From positions 124,001-188,000 of the forward strand of contig JAXHNP010000003.1 in assembly GCA_034520365.1 (NCBI GenBank): 64,000 bases of DNA, written 5' to 3'. Below the pieces are notes generated by a model. The model saw only the letters and a list, made by a program, of their open reading frames with translations. It ran no database searches and was not told the DNA's origin. This document shows, piece after piece, positions 46,226 to 54,207 of this stretch. The translations under genes and the position numbers were made by a program. Position 1 is the stretch's first letter, and each line of letters begins with the position of its first letter. Source of the DNA: Desulfobacterales bacterium (GTDB lineage: Bacteria > Desulfobacterota > Desulfobacteria > Desulfobacterales > Desulfosalsimonadaceae).

Positions 46226-47641
46226 ATGGGCACTTCACAGCAACCTGAGACCTTTGATGTGGTTATCGTTGGCGGCGGACCGGCCGGCCTGTTTGCCGCC
46301 TATTACCTGTCCATCCATTCAGACTCAAGCGTTCTGCTTCTGGAAAAGGGCAAACCGCCCCGAAACCGGAAATGCCCCATGGAAAAATCCGGCGAATGCC
46401 TGAAATGCGAGCCGTGCCAGATCCTCTCCGGTATCGGCGGCGCCGGGCTGTTTTCGGACGGAAAACTCAATTTTATCGCCAAACTCGGCAAAACCGATCT
46501 GACCCAGTTTCTCCCGGTCAGCCAGGCGGATGAACTGATCCGGGAAACGGAGACGATTTTTAACATCTTTGGCATGGACGGGCCGGTTTTTCCATCAAAC
46601 ATGGACGCCGCCCGGGTTATCCGGCGGGATGCCAAAAAACTCGGGATGGATCTCTTGATTATCAAGCAGAAGCACCTGGGCAGCGACTGTCTGCCGGGCT
46701 ATATCAGCCGAATGATGGCGGAACTGGAAAACCGGGTGACGATACATACCGCAGAGGCGGTAACAGAGATCGGGATTTTAGCGGACGGGAAAAAACAGGT
46801 CAGCACGGACAAAAATGAATATATTGCAGACAATGTAATTCTTGCCCCCGGCCGGGTGGGGGCGGAATGGATGGGAGAGACGGCCCGGAAATTCAGCCTG
46901 GGCATGAGCCAGCGCGGTATCGAGGTGGGGGTCCGCGTGGAGGTGCACGGGGACATCACCCGGGACCTCTGCAGCATTATCTATGATCCGGTCTTTTTTG
47001 TTCAGACCGGCAAATACGACGATCAAACCCGGACCTTCTGCACCAATCAGGGCGGCTATGTGACCCAGGAATTCTACCGGGACTTTGTGTGCGTAAACGG
47101 CCATGCCTATTCGGATAAAAAGTCGGAAAACGCCAATTTTGCCTTTCTCTCCAAGGTGGTGCTGACCGATCCGGTAACAGACAACCAATCCTATGGGGAA
47201 TCCATCGGCCGCCTGGCCACCCTGATCGGCGGCGGCAAACCCCTGCTTCAGCGGTTCGGGGATCTAAAACGCGGCCGCCGGAGCACCTGGCCGCGGATTC
47301 GGAAAAGCTACATCGAGCCGACCCTTAAAAATGTGGTTTGCGGTGATATCGCCATGGCCCTGCCGGAGCGGCTCCTCACCAATGTCATAGAAGGGTTGGA
47401 GAAGCTTAACCAGGTGGTGCCCGGGGTGTCAAATGACGAGACCCTGCTCTATGCGCCGGAAATCAAGTTCTTTGCCACCCAGATTGAAACCTCCAGGGAA
47501 CTTGAAACCCGCATTCCCGGACTTTTTGTGGCCGGCGACGGCCCGGGGGTCGCCGGAAACATCGTATCTGCGGCCGCCACAGGGCTTATTCCGGCCAAAG
47601 CGATCACCCGGCGGATGTCAGATAACCCAGAATCCCGTTGA
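46226..47641 (+). CDS. FAD-dependent oxidoreductase, COG2509-like
   Basis: 471 aa from the ATG at 46226. FDVVIVGGGPAGLFAAYYLS binds the FAD ADP moiety. A cysteine-rich segment follows (KCPMEKSGECLKCEPCQILSGIGGAG), typical of this uncharacterised dehydrogenase group and perhaps an Fe-S or redox site. GVRVEVHGDITRD is a conserved middle block and LFVAGDGPGVAGNIVSAAATG closes the FAD domain. Substrate unknown. The ribosome site is poor (AGGA 10 bp upstream followed by T9). The 3' end overlaps the convergent MBL gene by 38 bp. Confidence 0.85.
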   Translation: MGTSQQPETFDVVIVGGGPAGLFAAYYLSIHSDSSVLLLEKGKPPRNRKCPMEKSGECLKCEPCQILSGIGGAGLFSDGKLNFIAKLGKTDLTQFLPVSQADELIRETETIFNIFGMDGPVFPSNMDAARVIRRDAKKLGMDLLIIKQKHLGSDCLPGYISRMMAELENRVTIHTAEAVTEIGILADGKKQVSTDKNEYIADNVILAPGRVGAEWMGETARKFSLGMSQRGIEVGVRVEVHGDITRDLCSIIYDPVFFVQTGKYDDQTRTFCTNQGGYVTQEFYRDFVCVNGHAYSDKKSENANFAFLSKVVLTDPVTDNQSYGESIGRLATLIGGGKPLLQRFGDLKRGRRSTWPRIRKSYIEPTLKNVVCGDIAMALPERLLTNVIEGLEKLNQVVPGVSNDETLLYAPEIKFFATQIETSRELETRIPGLFVAGDGPGVAGNIVSAAATGLIPAKAITRRMSDNPESR

Positions 47642-48473
47642 TGGAATTCCGGGTAAAGTGACGCTCGCGGTCATAAATGGCCGGCGGCAGTTCATGGATT
47701 TGATGATAAATGGGATCCCGCGCCGTCAGGTCCTCGATAATGGCCTCCATATCCGGATTTTGCGCGTGCCCGCGGATAATATCGATCCATAATTGGAGCT
47801 GATCCCGGGCCAGGCACAAAATTTGCATGCCGTCCGGGTGGTTCCCGTAATGGGCGAACCGGAGGGTGCGGTGAATGTGCGGCGTAATTTCATCCATGGA
47901 TCTAAAAAAGGCATCCGCGACAAACCGGGGCGGGGTGGCCGGCCGCAGATAAATCCGGCCGCCCAGATCCTGGAAAATCCCGAACAGCTCGCCGCAGAAA
48001 AGCTCGTCGTCAAACACGAAACAAAGATGGTGCGGGGCATGGCCGGGGGTGTCAACGGCCCGGATGCCGCCGGCGAAATCAATCTGGTAATCCGACGAAA
48101 CCCGATCCTCGGGCACCGGCTTGATCTCGCCGTAAACTTCCGCCACATGGCCCAGGGTTTTAAGTGAGCCTTCCCACAGACGGGCCGGATCGATCAGGTG
48201 CGGCACCGCCTTTTCATGGCAGACGATCGTTGCCTCCGGAAACCGCTCTGCCATATGCCCGATGCTTCCCGCATGATCCATATGGATGTGGGTTAAAAGG
48301 ATCAGATCCAGTTTGTTTACGCCCCGCGCCGCCAGAGCCTCGCACAGACGGTCAACGGTGCAGGTCGGACCGGGATCGACCAGAAAGGCGCCCGCCCCGC
48401 CCTGATAGACCCAGGCGGAAATAAACCGGGTATAGCCCAGGGACGGTATGTCGAGATCAATTAAATTAAGCAT
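47604..48473 (-). CDS. MBL-fold metallo-hydrolase
   Basis: 289 aa from the ATG at 48473. The metal site LTHIHMDHAGS (HxHxDH) lies near residue 65, a later His in DTPGHAPHHLCFVFDD and the final His in RFAHYGNH complete the dinuclear ligands, as in glyoxalase II-like hydrolases. The C-terminal part is helical and may bind a partner. The start lies within the stop codon region of the upstream thioredoxin-like gene (ATGCTTAA), so the two are translationally coupled. Substrate unknown. Confidence 0.87.
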   Translation of the reverse strand: MLNLIDLDIPSLGYTRFISAWVYQGGAGAFLVDPGPTCTVDRLCEALAARGVNKLDLILLTHIHMDHAGSIGHMAERFPEATIVCHEKAVPHLIDPARLWEGSLKTLGHVAEVYGEIKPVPEDRVSSDYQIDFAGGIRAVDTPGHAPHHLCFVFDDELFCGELFGIFQDLGGRIYLRPATPPRFVADAFFRSMDEITPHIHRTLRFAHYGNHPDGMQILCLARDQLQLWIDIIRGHAQNPDMEAIIEDLTARDPIYHQIHELPPAIYDRERHFTRNSINGILGYLTSAG

Positions 48474-49425
48474 AAGCCGCCATGGCCTCCTTGGCCGCCT
48501 CCTTGACCAGATCCGAGTAATCACCCGCCAGCACGGCTTCTATCTTCGGCCGGGCTTCCGGATGGGCGGTTTCGCCAAAAAGATAAAGGATATCCGCCTT
48601 AACCGGTTCATCAAGCTCTTCAAACTCCTCCCACAGGGCGTTTACCACCTCAGCGATCAAATCCTGCCGGTGTTCACCCAGATATTCCACCGTGGCCATG
48701 GCCCCCAGCCGTACCGGCCACTCCGTATGGGTAAGGAGGCTGTATATGCCGGGAAACACCTTGCCCCAGTCCGCCATCATTTTGGCCAGATCCGAGGCTT
48801 TGCCGTCATAGAGGATCTGCTTGAGCGTCTCGCTGCTAAGCTGGGCCGGATCCCGGTTGACCAGAATATCGATGAGTTCCGGCAGCTCCACATTGCCGGC
48901 CCAGCGGAACTGATCATCCAGAAACACCGTGGGCACGGAACTGACTTTATCTGCAGCCGCTTTTTCCGGGAACATGGTCCCGTCAATTATCACCAAATGG
49001 ATCATTTCCTGATGCATGGCCAGGGAAGCCAGCGATTGGACGGTCTGGGGACAGAAGTGACATTCCGGGCTGATATAGACTTTTAAGATCGCCGGCATGC
49101 TGATTTTTTCCAGAACATCCGTGTCCGCGAGATGCCGGGCCTGGGCTTCTTTGGTAAGGCCGGAAAGAATTTCAAGAAACGGCTTTAGTTCATGGCCCTG
49201 CGGCACGGCCTGATAGGTAATATTCGGCTGTATCCGGATTTCGGGCAGTGAATCATCCGCCTCATATTCGGTCCCGATCCGGACCGCCGGGGCCAGGGTT
49301 TCCATCCGGTCCGCAAACTCCCGAAAATCCTCGCTCCGGTTGTCCTGGCTTAAAAATATCCGTATGGAGCGGGGATTTTCCGTTTGCCGGGCCCATTCCG
49401 AAATGACTGTCTCATCGTTTGCCAT
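48466..49425 (-). CDS. thioredoxin-like protein with tandem Trx folds and helical repeats
   Basis: 319 aa. The first about 100 residues resemble a Trx-like fold without a CxxC, the second (about 110-195) has CHFC in VYISPECHFCPQTVQSLA and SSVPTVFLDD with the cis-Pro. This tandem pattern resembles the AhpF N-terminal domain or protein disulfide oxidoreductase. The C-terminal 110 residues look like HEAT-type helices (WPVRLGAMATVEYLGEH, EPVKADILYLFGET). Coupled to the MBL gene. Role probably thiol redox; partner unknown. Confidence 0.8.
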   Translation of the reverse strand: MANDETVISEWARQTENPRSIRIFLSQDNRSEDFREFADRMETLAPAVRIGTEYEADDSLPEIRIQPNITYQAVPQGHELKPFLEILSGLTKEAQARHLADTDVLEKISMPAILKVYISPECHFCPQTVQSLASLAMHQEMIHLVIIDGTMFPEKAAADKVSSVPTVFLDDQFRWAGNVELPELIDILVNRDPAQLSSETLKQILYDGKASDLAKMMADWGKVFPGIYSLLTHTEWPVRLGAMATVEYLGEHRQDLIAEVVNALWEEFEELDEPVKADILYLFGETAHPEARPKIEAVLAGDYSDLVKEAAKEAMAAYA

Positions 49426-49463
49426 TAATTATATTCCTTGTTTTATTCCAAAATATTACGCCC

Positions 49464-49502
49464 CTGTCATTCCGAGGAGCGTAAGCGACGAGGAATCTTA
49501 AG
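49464..49502. repeat. dispersed REP-like sequence
   Basis: Contains TGTCATTCCGAGGAGCG and CGACGAGGAATCTTAAG. From memory, close relatives of this sequence occur as intergenic repeats in many unrelated bacteria. Only one copy is in this window. Confidence 0.45.
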
Positions 49503-49601
49503 GTTTCTCGCTGCCGCTGTTCCCGGTAGCTGTAACGAATTTCCGGACAAATGACAACATGAATGTTTCGCAGCCACCCGGTTAACAAGCTATTTTATAG
49601 T

Positions 49602-49629
49602 TTTACATCGCCGGCATAAATGTTATTAT
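49602..49629 (+). promoter_or_regulatory. sigma-70-type promoter of speD-speE
   Basis: TTTACA (49602-49607), a 16-bp spacer and TATTAT (49624-49629), about 40 bp upstream of the GTG start of the SAM decarboxylase gene. Confidence 0.5.
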
Positions 49630-49670
49630 ATAAAAATTTAGCAAGGATTTATCTATAAGGAATCTAAAAA

Positions 49671-50615
49671 GTGACTGCCCAGTTTGAAGGACCGGAAAAA
49701 AAACTCGAAATCATCCTGTCCCGGCCTATCGCGGGGCTGCGCAGCAATGCGGACGGCCGATGGGATCGGATCGTCAGGGCGAGCGGCTCCTGGATTATCA
49801 GCACCGCCGCCACACCGGTGATGGATGCCTATCTGCTGTCCGAATCCAGCCTGTTCGTCTGGGAAGACCGGATTCTTTTGATCACCTGCGGCCAGACCAG
49901 CCTGATTGACACCATCCCGGAAATTTTACAGATGGTGGACAAATCGGATATGGCCTTTGTCTTCTATGAGCGCAAGAACCTGATGTATCCGGAATCCCAG
50001 CTCTCGGATTTTGAAATCGAGGCCGCCTGGATTTCCAAGTTTTTTCCCGGTAAAAGCTATCGGCTGGGACCGGCCAATGATGATCACGTGCATATATTTT
50101 ACTCATCCCATGCATCGATCACCACAGATGAGGATATTACCCTGGAACTTTTGATGCATGATCTTAATCCGGATGCCATGCGGGTTTATACACCGGAAAA
50201 CGGACAGACCGCTGATGGGGTTGTCAGGCAGACCGGAATGGACACCCTTTATCCGGACATGAGCATTGACGCCTATCTGTTTGACCCCTTCGGCTATTCT
50301 TTAAACGCGATTGCCGGCAACTCATACTTTACGATACATGTCACGCCACAGTCCACGGGCTCTTACGCAAGCTTTGAGGCCAACCGGGTGGAGGGCGACT
50401 ATATGGAGCTGGTCAAGCGGGTGCTGGACATCTTTCAGCCCGCTAAATTCAGCTTTGTACTGACCAGTTCGGTAACGGACCAGCATCTGTCCGCAGCCGC
50501 CCCGCTGCCCGACCGCATCAACGGGTTCCGCCCGACAGAGAAGAGCATATATGAACTGGACTGCGGGTATCAGGTCAGATATTCAAACTTCATCCGTTCA
50601 CAGGAACAGGTATAA
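49671..50615 (+). CDS. speD: S-adenosylmethionine decarboxylase, eukaryotic type
   Basis: Makes decarboxylated SAM, the aminopropyl donor for spermidine. 314 aa, the length of the eukaryotic (class 2) single-chain proenzyme, not the 115-265-aa bacterial forms. FEGPEKKLEI has Glu6 and Glu9, matching human Glu8 and Glu11. LSESSLFV holds the predicted self-cleavage site Glu58-Ser59, which gives the pyruvoyl cofactor. Cys73 (ITCGQT), Ser210 and His223 (TIHVTP) match the remaining catalytic residues. GTG start. Followed directly by spermidine synthase. Confidence 0.92.
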   Translation: MTAQFEGPEKKLEIILSRPIAGLRSNADGRWDRIVRASGSWIISTAATPVMDAYLLSESSLFVWEDRILLITCGQTSLIDTIPEILQMVDKSDMAFVFYERKNLMYPESQLSDFEIEAAWISKFFPGKSYRLGPANDDHVHIFYSSHASITTDEDITLELLMHDLNPDAMRVYTPENGQTADGVVRQTGMDTLYPDMSIDAYLFDPFGYSLNAIAGNSYFTIHVTPQSTGSYASFEANRVEGDYMELVKRVLDIFQPAKFSFVLTSSVTDQHLSAAAPLPDRINGFRPTEKSIYELDCGYQVRYSNFIRSQEQV

Positions 50616-51502
50616 TGGACACACTTGATTTATGGGTCAGGGAGACCCATCAGGACGCGGTGGCACTTAGTTTTAAGGTGGAGGAAACGCTTTTTTCCGG
50701 CAAAAGCCCCTTTCAGCAGGTCGATATTGTCAAAACCAAAGACCACGGGGCCATGCTTCTAAATGACGGCATCATCATGGTCTCGGAGCGGGATGAGTAC
50801 GTTTATCACGAAATGATCGCCCATGTCCCGCTGTTTGTCCATCCAGACCCCGCCCGCGTGCTGGTCATCGGCGGCGGTGACGGCGGAACGGTCCGCGAGG
50901 CGGTCAAGCACGATGCGGTCTCCCGGGTGGTCATGGTGGAAATTGATGAGATGGTGGTTAATGCCTGCCGGCAGCACATGCCGTCGATCAGCCATGCCCT
51001 GGATGACCCGCGGGTGGAGCTCATCATCGGCGACGGGGTAAAATTCGTGGCATCCACGGATGAAACATTCGATGTGGTGCTGATCGATTCCACCGACCCC
51101 ATCGGCCCGGCCGCGCCCCTGTTTGACCGCCAGTTCTATCAGAATGTGGCCGCGCTGCTGTCAGATAACGGCATCATGATCTCACAGGCGGAATCACCGT
51201 TTTACGATTTTAATATCCAGTCTTCCATGCTGGCCAATCAGCGGCCGTTTTTCAACCGGCTGCACATGTACACCTTTACCAACCTGACCTATCCCGGCGG
51301 TCTCTGGAGCTTTGGATTCGGGTCCAAAACCCTTTGCCCGCTGGCGGATTTCGATCCGGCCCGAACCGGGAACACCGCCATCCAAACGCAATACTATACG
51401 CCGGAAATTCATATTGCCGCATTCATGCTGCCCCGATTTGTGCAGCAGCATCTATCCGGGCGGCTGGATCCGCTGCCCCCGATTCAAGCGGCCGCTATTT
51501 AA
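50615..51502 (+). CDS. speE: spermidine synthase
   Basis: Transfers the aminopropyl group from decarboxylated SAM to putrescine. 295 aa. VLVIGGGDGGTVREAVKH is the SAM-binding loop, VEIDEMVVNACRQHMP follows, and VVLIDSTDPIGPAAPLF contains the gate-keeper Asp. EYVYHEMIAHVPLF is conserved. The ATG overlaps the speD stop by one base, so the two enzymes are co-translated. Confidence 0.95.
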   Translation: MDTLDLWVRETHQDAVALSFKVEETLFSGKSPFQQVDIVKTKDHGAMLLNDGIIMVSERDEYVYHEMIAHVPLFVHPDPARVLVIGGGDGGTVREAVKHDAVSRVVMVEIDEMVVNACRQHMPSISHALDDPRVELIIGDGVKFVASTDETFDVVLIDSTDPIGPAAPLFDRQFYQNVAALLSDNGIMISQAESPFYDFNIQSSMLANQRPFFNRLHMYTFTNLTYPGGLWSFGFGSKTLCPLADFDPARTGNTAIQTQYYTPEIHIAAFMLPRFVQQHLSGRLDPLPPIQAAAI

Positions 51503-51548
51503 AAACCCCAAATTTAAGGAGGCCACCGCCTGACGGTGAGATAATTTT

Positions 51549-52232
51549 ATGAGCATTAACACGGTGCGTACCATCGACAACCTAGTGCCGGTTAGGCACA
51601 TACTGGTCAGCGTATCAGACAAAAACGGCCTGGACACCCTGATCCCCGAACTTCTCCGGCTCTGTCCGGAAGTAAAAATCCTGTCAACCGGCGGCACTTA
51701 CAAAAAAATCGCGGCCCTGCTGGATGATTCCGCTGCCGGCACCCTGATTCCGGTGTCCGAGTATACCGGCCAGCCCGAAACCCAGGGCGGTCTGGTAAAG
51801 ACCCTGGATTTTAAAATCTATCTGGGCCTTTTGACTGAAACTTACAATGATGCGCATCAGGGCGATCTGGCCCGAACGGGCGCCGTGCCTGTTGACATGG
51901 TGATCGTCAACCTCTATCCCTTTCAGCAGACCGTCGCCCAGCCGGATGTCACGGTGGAATCCGCCCGGGGCAACATTGATATCGGCGGTCCCTGCATGAT
52001 CCGGGCAACTGCCAAAAATTTTATCCGGGCGGCGCCGGTGGTGGACCCGGCGGACTACCCCATGATTCTGGATGAACTCCGGAGCACCCGGGGCCAGACG
52101 ACTCTTGAGACCCGCGCCATGCTGGCCAAAAAGGCGTTTTCCCATACGGCCGAGTATGACCACGCGATCACCGAATACCTGCGAAGCTGCTCCATTGATG
52201 AAATCAGGCAGGCGTATCCGGATATTCGATGA
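51549..52232 (+). CDS. purH: IMP cyclohydrolase domain of PurH as a separate protein
   Basis: Cyclises FAICAR to IMP, the last step of purine synthesis. 227 aa. It covers only the N-terminal MGS-like domain of the usual 510-530-aa bifunctional PurH: HILVSVSDKNGLDTL, LSTGGTYKKIAA, PETQGGLVKTLDFKIYLG and VDMVIVNLYPF, GGPCMIRATAKNF. The protein ends with a natural-looking helix and stop. The formyltransferase half is encoded by a separate gene 724 bp downstream, after the S23 gene. Confidence 0.9.
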   Translation: MSINTVRTIDNLVPVRHILVSVSDKNGLDTLIPELLRLCPEVKILSTGGTYKKIAALLDDSAAGTLIPVSEYTGQPETQGGLVKTLDFKIYLGLLTETYNDAHQGDLARTGAVPVDMVIVNLYPFQQTVAQPDVTVESARGNIDIGGPCMIRATAKNFIRAAPVVDPADYPMILDELRSTRGQTTLETRAMLAKKAFSHTAEYDHAITEYLRSCSIDEIRQAYPDIR

Positions 52233-52354
52233 TAATAGAGGCACTAAGGCACTAATATTTGGCAGCCTTGCGACAAACACCCAATGGAAGGCTAAAGCCT
52301 TCCGCTACATAGTTTCCGGCAATAAACAAAATCTGTATAATAATTGTTGGGGCC

Positions 52355-52390
52355 ATCGAAATCGAAATCGGGATCGCTATCGGAATCGAC
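52355..52390. repeat. hexamer array upstream of S23 copy 2
   Basis: Six ATCGNN units (ATCGAA twice, ATCGGG, ATCGCT, ATCGGA, ATCGAC) ending 5 bp before the gene. Complementary in type to the array at 52789-52824. Confidence 0.88.
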
Positions 52391-52395
52391 GCATC

Positions 52396-52842
52396 ATGAC
52401 GCTAGGACACGAGAGACTTGACGTTTACCGTCTATCGATCAGCTACGTGGCCTGGGTATACGAAAAGGCCAAGGGGTTGAACGGCGTCCATCGTCCCGCA
52501 CGGGACCAATGGCTTCGCGCGAGCCAGTCGATCCCGCTGAACATCGCCGAGGGCGACGGCAAGACCGCCGACGCGGACAGGCGGCGCTATTTTGAGATTG
52601 CGAGGGGCTCCGCGCTAGAATGCGCCGCCATTCAGGATGTTCTGGTTGTCGGCAAGGCGCTGGACAAGACCGAGAGCCGGAGCCGCAAAGACGAACTCGA
52701 CCGCATGGCGGCGATGCTCAGCCGACTGGGCGGAAGAGGATACCAGGTTCGGGAGGATCATACATTCTATGGCCAGGAGGCTACAGGCGATTTCGATCCC
52801 GATAGCGATAGCGATTTCGATTTGGACGGAGAAGGAAAGTAG
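52396..52842 (+). CDS. four-helix-bundle protein, S23/IVP family (copy 2)
   Basis: 148 aa from the ATG at 52396 (MTLGHERLDVYRLSISYVAW). Same family and same layout as the copy at 45586: 113 of the first 121 residues are identical, then a diverged tail ending in Asp-x repeats (DFDPDSDSDFDLD). In the first 20 codons 15 differ from copy 1 but only two change the amino acid, so both are old copies under protein-level selection. It lies between the two purH genes on their strand. I found no terminal inverted repeats of the element C type around it. Confidence 0.87.
   Translation: MTLGHERLDVYRLSISYVAWVYEKAKGLNGVHRPARDQWLRASQSIPLNIAEGDGKTADADRRRYFEIARGSALECAAIQDVLVVGKALDKTESRSRKDELDRMAAMLSRLGGRGYQVREDHTFYGQEATGDFDPDSDSDFDLDGEGK
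52789..52824. repeat. hexamer array at the 3' end of S23 copy 2
   Basis: Six GATNNN units (GATTTC, GATCCC, GATAGC twice, GATTTC, GATTTG) translated as Asp-x pairs. Confidence 0.9.
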
Positions 52843-52846
52843 TCCC

Positions 52847-52895
52847 AACCAAGCGTTCCAGGCGACGCTTGACAGCGCGCCTGAACGCATAGGTT
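52847..52895 (+). other. attC-like imperfect hairpin after S23 copy 2
   Basis: AACC (52847-52850) and GGTT (52892-52895) form an outer pair. A short unpaired spacer follows, then GCGTTCCAGGCG (52853-52864) pairs with CGCCTGAACGC (52878-52888) with one bulged C, and CGC/GCG extend it. Outer box, spacer, inner stem and extrahelical bases are the plan of integron attC sites, but the outer boxes do not match RYYYAAC and GTTRRRY. Confidence 0.35.
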
Positions 52896-52900
52896 CTAAC

Positions 52901-52942
52901 GGTGAACGGTGAACTGTGAACTGTGAAGTATGAACGATAAAC
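52901..52942. repeat. 7-bp tandem repeat before the AICAR formyltransferase gene
   Basis: Six units: GGTGAAC, GGTGAAC, TGTGAAC, TGTGAAG, TATGAAC, GATAAAC, ending at the AGGAG ribosome site of the next gene. Confidence 0.8.
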
Positions 52943-52956
52943 AGGAGTGAATAGAT

Positions 52957-54207
52957 ATGACTAACGATATCAAACAGATGTATAAAACCATCATGGATGA
53001 TCATTTTCCGCCCCGGATGGAGATCAGTTTTGTGGACGACAATAACCGGCAGACCCTTTATTACGAAAAGGTGGACTGGGTAATCGAAAACGTCCGGAAA
53101 GGGCTGCGCTACGGGGAAAACCCGGGCCAGGAGGCCGCCCTGTACCGGCTGATAAACGGCAATCTGGTTCTGGGCGAAACCCGGAGCATTGCCCCGGGAA
53201 AGCATCTGGTATCTGATGCCGAGCTTCTGCAGTCCGGCAAGCATCCGGGAAAGACCAACCTCACGGATGCGGATAATGCCTTAAACATCCTGCGGTATCT
53301 CACGGACAAGCCCGCGGTGATTATCGTCAAGCACAACAACCCCTGCGGCGCGGCCACATCCGGGAATCTGGCGGATGCCTATCACAAGGCCTACATGGCC
53401 GACCGGGTGGCGGCATTTGGCGGCTGTATCGCCGTTAACCGGGCTCTGGATACGGAAACCGCCGCAGCCATCGCCGATCAGTATGCCGAAGTAGTGGTGG
53501 CCCCGGAATTCGAGGACGGCGTAATCGACATCCTCGCCCGGCGCAAAAACCTGCGGGTGATCCAGATTCAAAACATCGAACAGCTCCAATCCTTTGCCGC
53601 CCAGCGGGTGGTGGAGTTTAAAAGCCTGATTGACGGGGGGCTCATTACCCAGTGGTCCTTTGTCCCGAATGCCCGCTCCAAAGCTGACATGCAGCTGGCC
53701 CAATGCGAATACAAGGGCACGCATTACAAAATTTCGCGGGAACCCACGGAACAGGAATATGCGGATATTCTTTTCGGCTGGCTGCTTGAGTCCGGGGTGA
53801 CTTCCAATTCCGTGATTTATGTAAAAAACGGGGTCTCGGTCGGCATCGGCACCGGCGAGCAGGACCGGGTGGGGGTAGCGGAAATCGCCCGCGACAAGGC
53901 CTACCGGAAACTGGCGGACCGCTATTGCTTTGAGACCCACGGGCTTGCCTACAACAACCTGTCAGATCCGGATAAAAAGGCGGAGATTGACGCCCGCGTA
54001 AAAGACGAAAACGGCGGATTGATCGGGGCGACCATGATCAGCGATGCCTTTTTCCCCTTCCGGGACGGGGTGGATGTGGGCCTGCGGGAAGGGATAACCG
54101 CCGTTGCCCAGCCGGGCGGCTCCTTAAATGATTACCAGTCCATCGAGGCCTGTAACGAGGCCGATGCCACCATGGTCTTTACCGGACAGCGAAGCTTTAA
54201 ACACTGA
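52957..54207 (+). CDS. purH: AICAR formyltransferase domain of PurH as a separate protein
   Basis: Formylates AICAR to FAICAR using 10-formyl-THF. 416 aa, corresponding to the C-terminal domain of bifunctional PurH plus about 50 extra N-terminal residues (from MTNDIKQMYKTIMDDHFPP). LRYGENPGQEAALYRL, VIIVKHNNPCGAATS with the catalytic Lys-His, DRVAAFGGCIAVNR, and DAFFPFRDGVDVG are intact. It has its own AGGAG site, so it is an independent gene, not an insertional remnant. The PQQ-propeller gene overlaps its stop. Confidence 0.92.
   Translation: MTNDIKQMYKTIMDDHFPPRMEISFVDDNNRQTLYYEKVDWVIENVRKGLRYGENPGQEAALYRLINGNLVLGETRSIAPGKHLVSDAELLQSGKHPGKTNLTDADNALNILRYLTDKPAVIIVKHNNPCGAATSGNLADAYHKAYMADRVAAFGGCIAVNRALDTETAAAIADQYAEVVVAPEFEDGVIDILARRKNLRVIQIQNIEQLQSFAAQRVVEFKSLIDGGLITQWSFVPNARSKADMQLAQCEYKGTHYKISREPTEQEYADILFGWLLESGVTSNSVIYVKNGVSVGIGTGEQDRVGVAEIARDKAYRKLADRYCFETHGLAYNNLSDPDKKAEIDARVKDENGGLIGATMISDAFFPFRDGVDVGLREGITAVAQPGGSLNDYQSIEACNEADATMVFTGQRSFKH

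Noticed and set aside
52300-52345. Degraded 17-bp element end upstream of S23 copy 2 (CGGCAATAAACAAAATCTGTAT)
   Set aside because: Similarity to the CACGGCTAATTTGTTCT end is too low and there is no matching right end or direct repeat.
51549-54207. purH as a pseudogene broken by insertion
   Set aside because: Both halves have proper starts, stops and intact catalytic motifs, and the second half has its own ribosome site and an added N-terminus.
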